This document shows positions 1 through 7,772 of a DNA stretch of 64,000 nucleotides, in pieces. Origin of the DNA: Deltaproteobacteria bacterium YD0425bin51 (lineage in GTDB: Bacteria; Desulfobacterota; Desulfobacteria; Desulfobacterales; YD0425bin51); the NCBI GenBank assembly GCA_002753225.1, contig PDZS01000011.1, positions 41,467 to 105,466 on the forward strand, in the 5' to 3' direction. Under the pieces are notes generated by a model that saw only the letters and a program-made list of their open reading frames with translations, ran no database searches and was not told the origin of the DNA. The stretch's first letter is position 1. The number at the start of each line of letters is the position of its first letter. The position numbers and the translations under genes are program-made.

Positions 1-405
1 AATAATGTATGGATAACTGCTGGATGTGAAATTTTGTGTCATGATGCTTCAGTAATTATGATAAATAAAGCAAAAGGGACTTGTTATGATAAGGTTGCGC
101 CCATTGCAATTGGTAATAATGTCTTTTTAGGGAATAACGCAATTATTCTTCCTGGTGTTACAATCGGAAGTTATGTAATAATTGGAGCTGGCTCTGTTGT
201 TACAAAAGATGTTCCAGATAATTCTGTTTTTGCAGGGAATCCTGCAAAATTAATTTGCAGCATAGATGATTATATTAACAAAACATCAAAAACAACTGAT
301 TCATACCCATGGAAAAATTTGCTTTTGGAACGTATAGACAATGATCCTGAAATTGAAATTAAACTTAGAAATGAGAGAATAAAATATTTTTTTCACAATA
401 AATAA
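1..405 (+). CDS. Hexapeptide-repeat acetyltransferase (5' end missing)
   Basis: The frame is open from base 1, so the true start lies upstream of the window. The visible part is the C-terminal half of a left-handed beta-helix acyltransferase: I/V/L-G-x-x hexapeptide repeats such as [19 protein letters not shown], then the [19 protein letters not shown] block that ends the helix in maltose/galactoside O-acetyltransferase and NodL-like enzymes. A roughly 45-residue charged tail follows. These enzymes transfer an acetyl group from acetyl-CoA to a sugar. The stop TAA (403-405) overlaps the ATG of the next acetyltransferase gene by one base, indicating one transcript. The acceptor sugar cannot be told from sequence. 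Confidence 0.85.
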   Translation, partial: NNVWITAGCEILCHDASVIMINKAKGTCYDKVAPIAIGNNVFLGNNAIILPGVTIGSYVIIGAGSVVTKDVPDNSVFAGNPAKLICSIDDYINKTSKTTDSYPWKNLLLERIDNDPEIEIKLRNERIKYFFHNK

Positions 406-1016
406 TGGATAATTCTTTAGCACATAAAATAAAAAGCTCTATCTTATATTTTTTTATAATAGCTTTGTCTTTTATAATAAAAATATGCTATCAATTTTCT
501 TATATTTTTAAAAGAGTTTACTATTCTGCCTGCTTAAAAGCTTCTTTATGGGAAGCAGATATTTCAGTTCAATGCGATTCTAAAGTCTATATTTTAGGCA
601 CAAAAAAAATTACAATTGGAAAAAGATGCAGAATTGGAAGAGATACTGAGTTTGAAACAGAAGAATACGGTATTATAAAAATAGGAGATGATGTTAGAAT
701 TAACCGGGGCACAACTATTGTTTCATATTCTAAAATAAATATTGGAGACTTTGCAATCATTGGCGAATATGTATCAATAAGAGATGCAAATCATGGAATG
801 AAGCTTAATATGCCCATGAGATATCAGCCGCATGATTCATCTCCAATTGAAATTGGAAGAGATGTATGGATTGGACGCGGTTCTTGCATTTTAGGGGGTA
901 TAACAATTGGAGACGGTTCTGTAATAGGAGCAAACTCTGTTGTAACTAAAGATATTCCGGCATATTCCATTGCAGTTGGAAGTCCTGCTAAAGTTATTTC
1001 AAAAAGGAAAGATTAA
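405..1016 (+). CDS. Membrane-anchored hexapeptide acetyltransferase (WbbJ-like)
   Basis: This 203-residue protein has a hydrophobic segment at about residues 13-33 and then a left-handed beta-helix domain from about residue 65. His130 in DANHGMKLNMPM matches the catalytic histidine region of maltose-acetyltransferase/WbbJ-type enzymes, and the domain closes with SVVTKDIPAYSIAVGSPAK. It probably O-acetylates a sugar of a polysaccharide repeat unit at the inner membrane. The start ATG overlaps the stop of the upstream acetyltransferase and has no clear ribosome-binding site of its own, so translation is probably coupled. Two acetyltransferases in a row suggest two acetylation positions. Confidence 0.85.
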   Translation: MDNSLAHKIKSSILYFFIIALSFIIKICYQFSYIFKRVYYSACLKASLWEADISVQCDSKVYILGTKKITIGKRCRIGRDTEFETEEYGIIKIGDDVRINRGTTIVSYSKINIGDFAIIGEYVSIRDANHGMKLNMPMRYQPHDSSPIEIGRDVWIGRGSCILGGITIGDGSVIGANSVVTKDIPAYSIAVGSPAKVISKRKD

Positions 1017-1022
1017 AAAATT

Positions 1023-2234
1023 ATGAAAATAGCTTATATTGCTCCTGAAATACCAGCTTTATCTGCTACTTTTGTTTATCATGAAATATTGCAGCTTGAA
1101 CAGGAAGGTTTTGATATACTTCCTATATCCATTCATGTTCCTCAAAATTTTGCAATGGAAGATAAAGTCAAACTCCTTGCTGAGAAAACAATATATTTTT
1201 ATAAAAATCATTTTATAGATTTTTTTTGGCATGTAATTCTATTTGCTATGAAAAATCCACATTCTTTTTTCAGAGTATTTTTAATTGCATTAAAAGATGC
1301 TTTTAAATTAGGATTATTTACTCACAGGGGCAGGGGAATAATTTTCAGATTTCTAACTGCATCTAAACTATCTAAAATCATAAAAATGAAAAATTGCAGA
1401 AGAATTCATGCTAATTTTGCCCATATTCCTACAGATATAGCAATGTATGCTTCAATGTTAACTGGTATTCCTTTTAGTTTTACTTCACATGCAAATGATC
1501 TGTTTGAGCGTGGATGGCTTATTTCTGAAAAAATTGAAAGATCAGACTTTAATATAACAATTTCAGAGTTTAACAAAAAGTTTATGACTAAACTAGGAGG
1601 TAATCCTAAAAAAATAGATGTTATTCATTGCGGAATTAATCCAAATGAATTTGTATCATGCAATGAAAAAGAAAAAAAAAATAATCTATTATTAATTGGA
1701 ACTTTAGGAAGGCTAGTTGAAAAAAAGGGTATTGATGTATTAATTTATGCATGTAATATTTTAAAAGAAAAAAAAATAGACTTTTTGCTTGAAATAGGAG
1801 GATCAGGTCCTCTTGAAATTGAATTGAAAGATTTAGTAAAGAGACTTGGGCTCAGCAATGAAGTTAAATTTAAGGGTATAATTTCTCATGGGGAAGTTCA
1901 TAACTGGCTTTGCGGGCTTGATATATTCGTACTTGCTTGTAAAAAAGACAGAAACAAAGATATGGATGGCATACCTGTAGTCTTAATGGAAGCTATGATA
2001 TCTGGTATTCAAGTTGTATCTACAAAATTATCAGGTATTCCTGAACTCATAGAAGACGGAGTAAATGGATTTCTTTCAGAACCAGATAATCCTTTTAGTC
2101 TTTCTGATGCTATTTTAAGAAGTATCAAAGAACCCAATAAAAAGGCCTTGATTTTTAAGAATGCAAAAGAAAAAATTAATAATGATTTTAATATTTCAAA
2201 GAATGTAAAAAAACTAGCAAGGAGGATGTTATGA
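1023..2234 (+). CDS. Glycosyltransferase family 4 (GT-B fold)
   Basis: 403 residues with the two-domain GT-B layout. The C-terminal nucleotide-sugar half carries GRLVEKKGIDVLIYAC, GGSGPLEIELKDLV and a D-x7-E motif (DGIPVVLMEAM), the Asp replacing the usual first Glu as in many exopolysaccharide GT4 enzymes of the EpsF/WcaL kind. It should add one sugar to a lipid-linked repeat unit at the cytoplasmic face. A purine-rich AAAAGGAAAG lies just upstream at the end of the preceding gene. Its 3' end overlaps the next glycosyltransferase by 4 bases (ATGA). Donor and acceptor are unknown. Confidence 0.9.
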   Translation: MKIAYIAPEIPALSATFVYHEILQLEQEGFDILPISIHVPQNFAMEDKVKLLAEKTIYFYKNHFIDFFWHVILFAMKNPHSFFRVFLIALKDAFKLGLFTHRGRGIIFRFLTASKLSKIIKMKNCRRIHANFAHIPTDIAMYASMLTGIPFSFTSHANDLFERGWLISEKIERSDFNITISEFNKKFMTKLGGNPKKIDVIHCGINPNEFVSCNEKEKKNNLLLIGTLGRLVEKKGIDVLIYACNILKEKKIDFLLEIGGSGPLEIELKDLVKRLGLSNEVKFKGIISHGEVHNWLCGLDIFVLACKKDRNKDMDGIPVVLMEAMISGIQVVSTKLSGIPELIEDGVNGFLSEPDNPFSLSDAILRSIKEPNKKALIFKNAKEKINNDFNISKNVKKLARRML

Positions 2235-3121
2235 AAGATATGAGAAGATATGTAATAATTGCCCCTGTTCGTGATGAGGAAAAATATCTTCCAAAGACTA
2301 TAGACAGCATGGTAAGCCAGACAATAAAGCCGACAGAATTTGTTATAGTTGATGATGGTTCTAAAGACAGAACTCCTGAAATAATTAAAGAAGCAAGTAA
2401 AATTCATCCATGGATACATTACGTAAAGCGTCCTGATCGAGGTGAAAGAAAAGTGGGAGGCGGCGTTATTGAAGCTTTTTACGATGGATTTAGAAATTTA
2501 AACACAAAAGAGTATGACTATATTGGAAAAATTGACGGAGACCTCTCATTCGGGCAAAGATACTTTGAGAATTTGTTTGAGAAGTTTGATACGGATCCTT
2601 ATCTTGGTGCAGCAAGTGGAAAGCTTTTTCTTAAATTAGACAATGGTAAGATAGTTGAAGAAAGGATAGGAGATGAAACAGTTTTGGGAGGAATGCAGTT
2701 TTACAGGAAAAAAACCTTTGATGATGCAGGTGGTTTTGTAAGAGAGGTTATGTGGGATGGAATAGTTTATCATAGATGCAGAATGGCTGGATGGAGGACT
2801 AGAAGCTTTAAAGATAAAGAACTTATGATTTTTGATCACAGACAAATGGGGTCATCTCATAAAAGCATATATCACGGAAGAATGAGATGGGGCTGGGGAC
2901 AATATTTTATGGGAACTCATCCGCTTTATATCTTTGCCATAGGAGGATACAGAATGTTTGAACGACCATATATCTTAGGAGGACTCCTTATTATTCTAGG
3001 TTACCTTAAAGGCTGGCATAAAAAATCAAAAAGATATGAATATCCTGGTTTTAGAAAATCTCTTCATGCTTGGCAAATGGAGAGGCTAAAAATTGGGAAA
3101 AGATTGGAGAAAATACCTTGA
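2231..3121 (+). CDS. Glycosyltransferase family 2 (GT-A fold)
   Basis: 296 residues. The N-terminal GT-A domain has APVRDEEKYLPKTIDSM, the nucleotide-binding VIVDDGSKDRTPEII and the metal-binding DGD in GKIDGDLSF. The C-terminal part (about 235-270) is hydrophobic and basic and probably sits on the membrane. It overlaps the GT4 gene by 4 bases and its own stop TGA (3119-3121) is nested in the TTGA start of the glycogen phosphorylase, so the three genes are translationally linked. It is a polysaccharide glycosyltransferase of unknown linkage. Confidence 0.9.
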   Translation: MKDMRRYVIIAPVRDEEKYLPKTIDSMVSQTIKPTEFVIVDDGSKDRTPEIIKEASKIHPWIHYVKRPDRGERKVGGGVIEAFYDGFRNLNTKEYDYIGKIDGDLSFGQRYFENLFEKFDTDPYLGAASGKLFLKLDNGKIVEERIGDETVLGGMQFYRKKTFDDAGGFVREVMWDGIVYHRCRMAGWRTRSFKDKELMIFDHRQMGSSHKSIYHGRMRWGWGQYFMGTHPLYIFAIGGYRMFERPYILGGLLIILGYLKGWHKKSKRYEYPGFRKSLHAWQMERLKIGKRLEKIP

Positions 3122-5532
3122 TTACAATAATTGATATTAAACAATCCATTGAATTTCATTTAAAATATTCCCTTGGCAAAACCATAAAAAATGCTTCAAA
3201 ACAGGATATTATGAAAGGGGTTTCTCTTGCTTTGAGGAACTTTATTATTGATGGCTTGATAGAAACTGAAAAAAGACAGGAAAACATTGATTCCAAACAA
3301 TTATATTATCTTTCAATGGAATTTTTAATTGGACGTTCCTTAAGAAATAATCTATCAAATCTACTAATCTATGATAAGTTTAAAAAGGCGCTAGAACTTC
3401 TTAATGTAGATATTGATCTTATTTTTGATGAAGAATCAGATGCAGCTTTAGGGAATGGAGGATTAGGAAGACTTGCTGCATGTTTTTTGGATTCTATTGC
3501 ATCATTAAACATGGCTGGTTTTGGTTATGGTATAAACTATGAATTTGGTTTGTTTAAACAGGAAATTCAAGATGGACATCAATTGGAGAAACCTGATAGG
3601 TGGTCTTTAGAAAATTCTCCTTGGCTTATACATAGGCCGGAATATGCATGTGTGGTTCCTGTTTTTGGCCGCATAGAACATGCTAAAGACAAACATGGTA
3701 ATTATAATCCAATGTGGCTCGATTGGGAGCTGATTATTGGCATACCATATGATTTGCCTATAGTTGGTTATGAAGGCAAAACAATAAATTTCCTAAGACT
3801 TTTCTCCGCACGCTCATCCAATGATTTTAACATAAAAATATTTAATCAAGGGGACTATATCAAAGCAGTACAACAAAAAATTGAATCTGAAGCTATTTCA
3901 AAAGTGCTTTATCCATCTGATTCAGTTATTGAAGGAAAAAGATTAAGATTAATGCAGGAATATTTTTTAGTTGCCTGCTCCATTCGCGATATTACTAACA
4001 GATATTTTTCAAGACATCAAAATTTGGATAAATTTGAAGATAAAATTGCAATTCAGATGAATGATACTCATCCTGCTTTATCAGTAGTTGAACTTATGCG
4101 GTTATTTATAGACGAACATAATATTTCATGGGATAGAGCATGGGAAATAACACAAAAGACGATAAGTTATACAAACCATACACTTTTGCCTGAGGCTTTA
4201 GAAAAATGGTCTGTACGACTAATGCAAGAGGTTTTGCCCAGACACCTTCAGATAATTTATGAGATAAACAATAGATTTTTAAATGATATTAAAATCAAAT
4301 ATCCAAATGATGATGAACGATTAAGGCGGATGTCTATAATTGAAGAAACAGATCCTAAATTAATTAGAATGAGTCACATCGCAATCATTGGGAGTCATGC
4401 TATAAATGGAGTTGCAGAACTCCATACAAAGCTCATAAAAGAGAAACTTGTTCCTGATTTTTTTTATTTATATCCTGATCGATTTTTTAATGTTACAAAT
4501 GGAATTAGTCATAGGAGATGGCTCATTCAAGCAAATCCTGATCTATCTCATATTATTACTCAAGCTATAGGTGAAAAATGGATAGATGAGCCTGAAAATC
4601 TTATGAAACTCGTGCATTATGCAAGTGATAGTTCTTTTCAGGAAGCATTTGCTGAAGCTAAGAAAAATAACAAAAAAATTCTCTCTCGTATTATTTCAGA
4701 TAACTGCAATGTATCTGTAGATGCTGAATCGATATTTGATATTCATGCTAAACGTATTCATGAATACAAGAGGCAATTATTGAATGTATTAGAAATAATC
4801 CATACATATCTTAGTATTATTGAAGATGGAAAAACGATAGATGTTCCAAGGACATATATTTTTTCAGGAAAAGCAGCGCCAGGTTATTTTATGGCAAAGC
4901 AGATTATCAAATTGATTCATTCTCTAGGAGATGTGGTAAACCATGATTCCAGAGTAAACAAATACATAAGAGTTGTATTTTTACCAGATTTTAAAGTATC
5001 CCTTGCAGAGAGAATTTATCCAGCAGCAGATATAAGCCAGCAAATATCTACTGCTGGAACAGAAGCATCAGGAACAGGTAATATGAAAATGGCAATTTCC
5101 GGAGCAGTAACTGTTGGAACAATGGATGGCGCAAATATTGAAATAGGTGAGGCAGTCGGTAATGATAATATCTATTTTTTTGGATTAAATGCTGAAGAAA
5201 TTAATTTAATGAAAAATTCTTATTCCCCAAAAGATTATTACAATAAAAATTTTGCCATTAAGCGAGTCATGGACTCCCTAAAATCAAAGATTATTTTCAA
5301 AAAAGAATCAGATATTTTTGTTTTCATTTATAATATGCTCATAAATGAAAAAGATATTTATTTTCATCTAGCCGATTTCGAATCATATTGTATAATCAGA
5401 AACAAAGCATTTAAAGATTATATAGATTTTTCTTCATGGAACAGTAAAGCAATTATAAATATATCGAGAATGGGTAAGTTTACAAGTGATAGATCAATTA
5501 GAAATTATTCAGAAAAAATTTGGAATCTATAA
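3118..5532 (+). CDS. glgP: Glycogen/starch alpha-glucan phosphorylase
   Basis: About 804 residues, close to the usual 800-850 of GT35 phosphorylases. It releases glucose-1-phosphate from alpha-1,4-glucans using pyridoxal phosphate. The PLP-binding lysine is about K657 in TEASGTGNMKMAISGA, followed by VGTMDGANIEI; LGNGGLGRLAACFLDS and NDTHPALSVVELMR are further family blocks. I place the start at TTG 3118 because GGAGA (3106-3110) lies 7 bases upstream and the frame before it reads non-family sequence; a TTG at 3070 would overlap the upstream glycosyltransferase by 52 bases. Lying among glycosyltransferases, it may feed glucose-1-phosphate to nucleotide-sugar synthesis, which is inference. Confidence 0.95.
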   Translation: MITIIDIKQSIEFHLKYSLGKTIKNASKQDIMKGVSLALRNFIIDGLIETEKRQENIDSKQLYYLSMEFLIGRSLRNNLSNLLIYDKFKKALELLNVDIDLIFDEESDAALGNGGLGRLAACFLDSIASLNMAGFGYGINYEFGLFKQEIQDGHQLEKPDRWSLENSPWLIHRPEYACVVPVFGRIEHAKDKHGNYNPMWLDWELIIGIPYDLPIVGYEGKTINFLRLFSARSSNDFNIKIFNQGDYIKAVQQKIESEAISKVLYPSDSVIEGKRLRLMQEYFLVACSIRDITNRYFSRHQNLDKFEDKIAIQMNDTHPALSVVELMRLFIDEHNISWDRAWEITQKTISYTNHTLLPEALEKWSVRLMQEVLPRHLQIIYEINNRFLNDIKIKYPNDDERLRRMSIIEETDPKLIRMSHIAIIGSHAINGVAELHTKLIKEKLVPDFFYLYPDRFFNVTNGISHRRWLIQANPDLSHIITQAIGEKWIDEPENLMKLVHYASDSSFQEAFAEAKKNNKKILSRIISDNCNVSVDAESIFDIHAKRIHEYKRQLLNVLEIIHTYLSIIEDGKTIDVPRTYIFSGKAAPGYFMAKQIIKLIHSLGDVVNHDSRVNKYIRVVFLPDFKVSLAERIYPAADISQQISTAGTEASGTGNMKMAISGAVTVGTMDGANIEIGEAVGNDNIYFFGLNAEEINLMKNSYSPKDYYNKNFAIKRVMDSLKSKIIFKKESDIFVFIYNMLINEKDIYFHLADFESYCIIRNKAFKDYIDFSSWNSKAIINISRMGKFTSDRSIRNYSEKIWNL

Positions 5533-5543
5533 AGAATGATTAT

Positions 5544-6527
5544 ATGGAAATAGGGATTGTTATAATTGGAATAAATGTTGAAAAGTACATTTCAGATTGC
5601 ATACAATCAGTTAAGGAATCTAATTATCCTAAAGAGCTTTTAAAAATTGTTTATGTTGATGGAGGATCAAGGGATAAAAGTGTTGACATTGCAAAGTCAA
5701 TAGAAGGAGTTTCAGTAATTGAGCTAAAAGAGAAACATCCAACCCCAGGCAGAGGAAGAAACGCTGGATGGAAAGTCCTTTCAGCGGCATATATTCAATT
5801 TCTTGATGGCGATACCATAATCCACCCTGATTGGCTAAAAAATGCGGTAAATGCTTTTAAAATAGATATTGCAGCGGTTTGCGGAAAAAGAGAGGAGAGA
5901 TTTCCAGATAAAAATATTTTTCATTTTATAACAGAAGTGGAATGGAAATATGAAATTGGTTATTGCAGGTATTTTGGCGGAGATGTACTTATAAAAAGAG
6001 ATGTGCTTGAAAAGACTCAAGGATTTGATGAATATCTTATAGCTGGGGAAGATCCTGAACTTAGTTACAGAATACGCGGGCTTGGTTTAAAGATTTTGAG
6101 AATTGATTGCAAAATGACTACACATGATATTAATATGAGTTTTTTTAGCCAGTATTTGAAGCGAGCATATAGAAGCGGTTATGCTTATGCTGAAATCGGT
6201 CTTAAATTTCTAAAAACAACTGAAAAACTTTGGTTAAAGGAGCTTTTGAGAACTAGTCTAAAATGTTTAATACCAATTTTTCTTATAATATTTGGCTTTT
6301 TAAATGGTTTTTCTTTTCTTGGGCTTATTTTAGCATCTATTATAGTTTTTAAGCCTTTTCTAAAGATTTCAGAATTTAAAAAAAAATATGACATTAAATT
6401 GGAAAAAGCTATTTTTTATTCTCTGCACTTATCATTTGTTTGTTTTCCTCAATTTGTAGGTATTTTGAGATATTATGCAGGACTTGTTATGAATAATCCT
6501 TTAAAAAATAAAGGGTTAAATGAATAA
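5544..6527 (+). CDS. Glycosyltransferase family 2 with C-terminal membrane segments
   Basis: About 327 residues. The GT-A domain shows ESNYPKELLKIVYVDGGSRD, the metal-binding LDGDTIIHPDW and a GEDPELSYRIRGLG block typical of cellulose-synthase-like or succinoglycan-type GT2 enzymes. Two hydrophobic stretches near the C-terminus (FLIIFGFLNGFSFLGLILAS and the LSFVCFPQFVGILRYYAGLV area) suggest membrane attachment. ATG 5544 is preferred; an in-frame TTG at 5520 overlapping the glgP end is the alternative. The gene ends where a decayed RsbW-like fragment begins. Confidence 0.85.
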   Translation: MEIGIVIIGINVEKYISDCIQSVKESNYPKELLKIVYVDGGSRDKSVDIAKSIEGVSVIELKEKHPTPGRGRNAGWKVLSAAYIQFLDGDTIIHPDWLKNAVNAFKIDIAAVCGKREERFPDKNIFHFITEVEWKYEIGYCRYFGGDVLIKRDVLEKTQGFDEYLIAGEDPELSYRIRGLGLKILRIDCKMTTHDINMSFFSQYLKRAYRSGYAYAEIGLKFLKTTEKLWLKELLRTSLKCLIPIFLIIFGFLNGFSFLGLILASIIVFKPFLKISEFKKKYDIKLEKAIFYSLHLSFVCFPQFVGILRYYAGLVMNNPLKNKGLNE

Positions 6528-6666
6528 AAAAAGTAAAGAAATATTTTTAGATGCTACTTACATATAGCGGTATGGGATTATATATTATGAAAAGCCTTGT
6601 AGATAATATTGTATTTTCAAGGTATTAATTAGGAAAAAATATTACAAGATTTGATTTTACTTTATA
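6526..6666 (+). pseudogene. Decayed 3' fragment of an RsbW-like serine kinase gene
   Basis: The DNA here matches, nearly base for base, the last third of the intact RsbW-like gene at 41061-41465. From GGTATGGGATTATATATT (6569) to ACTTTAT (6664) it aligns without gaps, including 27 identical bases at its start. Read in that frame it gives GMGLYIMKSLVDNIVFSR, then an in-frame TAA in place of the Glu codon of the intact copy, then LGKNITRFDFTL and TAG. Upstream, GATGCTACT (6550) matches GATGGTACT of the intact gene but with one extra base, a frameshift. It has no start and cannot encode a kinase. It lies directly before the STAS gene, where an rsbW-type partner is expected. Confidence 0.8.
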
Positions 6667-6680
6667 GAGGAGGAAAATAT

Positions 6681-7016
6681 ATGGAGCTTAAAATAGAAGA
6701 AATTAAAGATGTTGTTGTAGCAAAACCTTGTGTTAAAGTTATAGATTCAGATAATGCAAAATCGTTTAAAACATCTTTGTCAGATGTTATAGCTAATAAT
6801 AAAAAGATAGTTTTAGATCTAAGTGGGGTTACTTTCATTGATAGTTCAGGATGTGGAACTATTTTAGCGTGCTTAAGGAAGCTTTCTGCAAATGATGGCG
6901 ATTTAAAAGTTTTTGGACTTCAAAAACCAGTTAGAACGCTCTTTGAACTGGTACGACTGCATAATATTTTAGATATATTTGAAAATAAGGAAGACGCTAT
7001 AACATCCTTTAAATAA
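6681..7016 (+). CDS. STAS-domain anti-sigma-factor antagonist (RsbV/SpoIIAA-like)
   Basis: 111 residues, a single STAS domain. The phospho-acceptor site is intact: DSSG at residues 54-57, with Ser56 equivalent to Ser58 of SpoIIAA. The conserved KIVLDLSGVTFIDSSGCGT and FGLQKPVRTLFELVRLHNIL blocks support the family. GAGGAGG (6667-6673) before ATG 6681 is a strong ribosome-binding site and fixes the start; the TTG at 6651 lies inside the decayed kinase fragment. In known systems such proteins are phosphorylated by an RsbW-type kinase and dephosphorylated by an RsbU-type phosphatase. Its place between glycosyltransferases and the priming enzyme suggests it controls polysaccharide production. Confidence 0.9.
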   Translation: MELKIEEIKDVVVAKPCVKVIDSDNAKSFKTSLSDVIANNKKIVLDLSGVTFIDSSGCGTILACLRKLSANDGDLKVFGLQKPVRTLFELVRLHNILDIFENKEDAITSFK

Positions 7017-7031
7017 AGAGGAAATTAAAGA

Positions 7032-7763
7032 TTGGATACTCAAAACAGAATAGAGATAATGGAAGAGCTTTACCAGAGATATGGAAACCCTGGAATAAGC
7101 GGATTTAAAAATCGCTTAAGATATTTCAGGAAAAAATACGCATGGCTTGCTGTTTTAAATGGAGCAAAATTTATAAAGCGTTTAATGGATATAAGTGTAT
7201 CTGCTTCCATGCTTCTATTGCTATCTCCTCTGTTTTTAGTTGTTGCTTTTGCAATTAAGATAACAGATGGAGGACCTGTTATATATATGAAAAAACGTGT
7301 AGGTAGGTATGGAAAAGAAATATTATTCCCAAAATTTCGTTCAATGAGAGTTGACGCTGATAAACTTAAAAGCGATCTATCTCAGCAGAGCCATCACAAA
7401 GAAGGTGTAACTTTTAAGATGAAAAATGATCCCAGGGTAACATGGATTGGACGAATAATCCGTAAATTGAGCATTGACGAATTACCTCAGCTTTGGATCG
7501 TTTTAAAAGGGGATATGTCACTTGTTGGTCCTAGACCCCCAATTCCTGATGAAGTAAGTAAATACACCTTATCTGACAGAAGGAGGCTTGACGTAAAACC
7601 TGGTCTTACTTCCATATGGGCAATAAGCGGACGAGCAGACATTCCTTTTCCCAAACAAGTTGAATTAGACGTTCAATATATTGAAAGCCAAAGCGTTTTA
7701 AATGATATTATGATTTTATTAAAAACTATACCAGCGGTTCTTTTCGCTAGAGGCGCTTATTAG
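7032..7763 (+). CDS. Polyprenyl-phosphate hexose-1-phosphate transferase (priming sugar transferase)
   Basis: 243 residues of the bacterial sugar transferase (PHPT) family, related to the catalytic part of WbaP, WcaJ and PglC. Basic N-terminal leader, one membrane helix at about 52-76, PKFRSMRVDAD (100-110), and the catalytic Asp-Glu dyad D149-E150 in LSIDELPQL, followed by KGDMSLVGPRPP. It transfers hexose-1-phosphate from a nucleotide sugar to undecaprenyl phosphate and so starts repeat-unit synthesis. It starts at TTG 7032 with GAGG (7018-7021) upstream. The large N-terminal membrane region of full-length WbaP is absent, as in the short PglC-type enzymes. Confidence 0.92.
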   Translation: MDTQNRIEIMEELYQRYGNPGISGFKNRLRYFRKKYAWLAVLNGAKFIKRLMDISVSASMLLLLSPLFLVVAFAIKITDGGPVIYMKKRVGRYGKEILFPKFRSMRVDADKLKSDLSQQSHHKEGVTFKMKNDPRVTWIGRIIRKLSIDELPQLWIVLKGDMSLVGPRPPIPDEVSKYTLSDRRRLDVKPGLTSIWAISGRADIPFPKQVELDVQYIESQSVLNDIMILLKTIPAVLFARGAY

Positions 7764-7772
7764 GATATACAC

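Noticed and set aside
2009..2419. 136-codon open frame antisense to two glycosyltransferase genes
   Set aside because: Shadow of the GT4/GT2 coding frames with no supporting signal.
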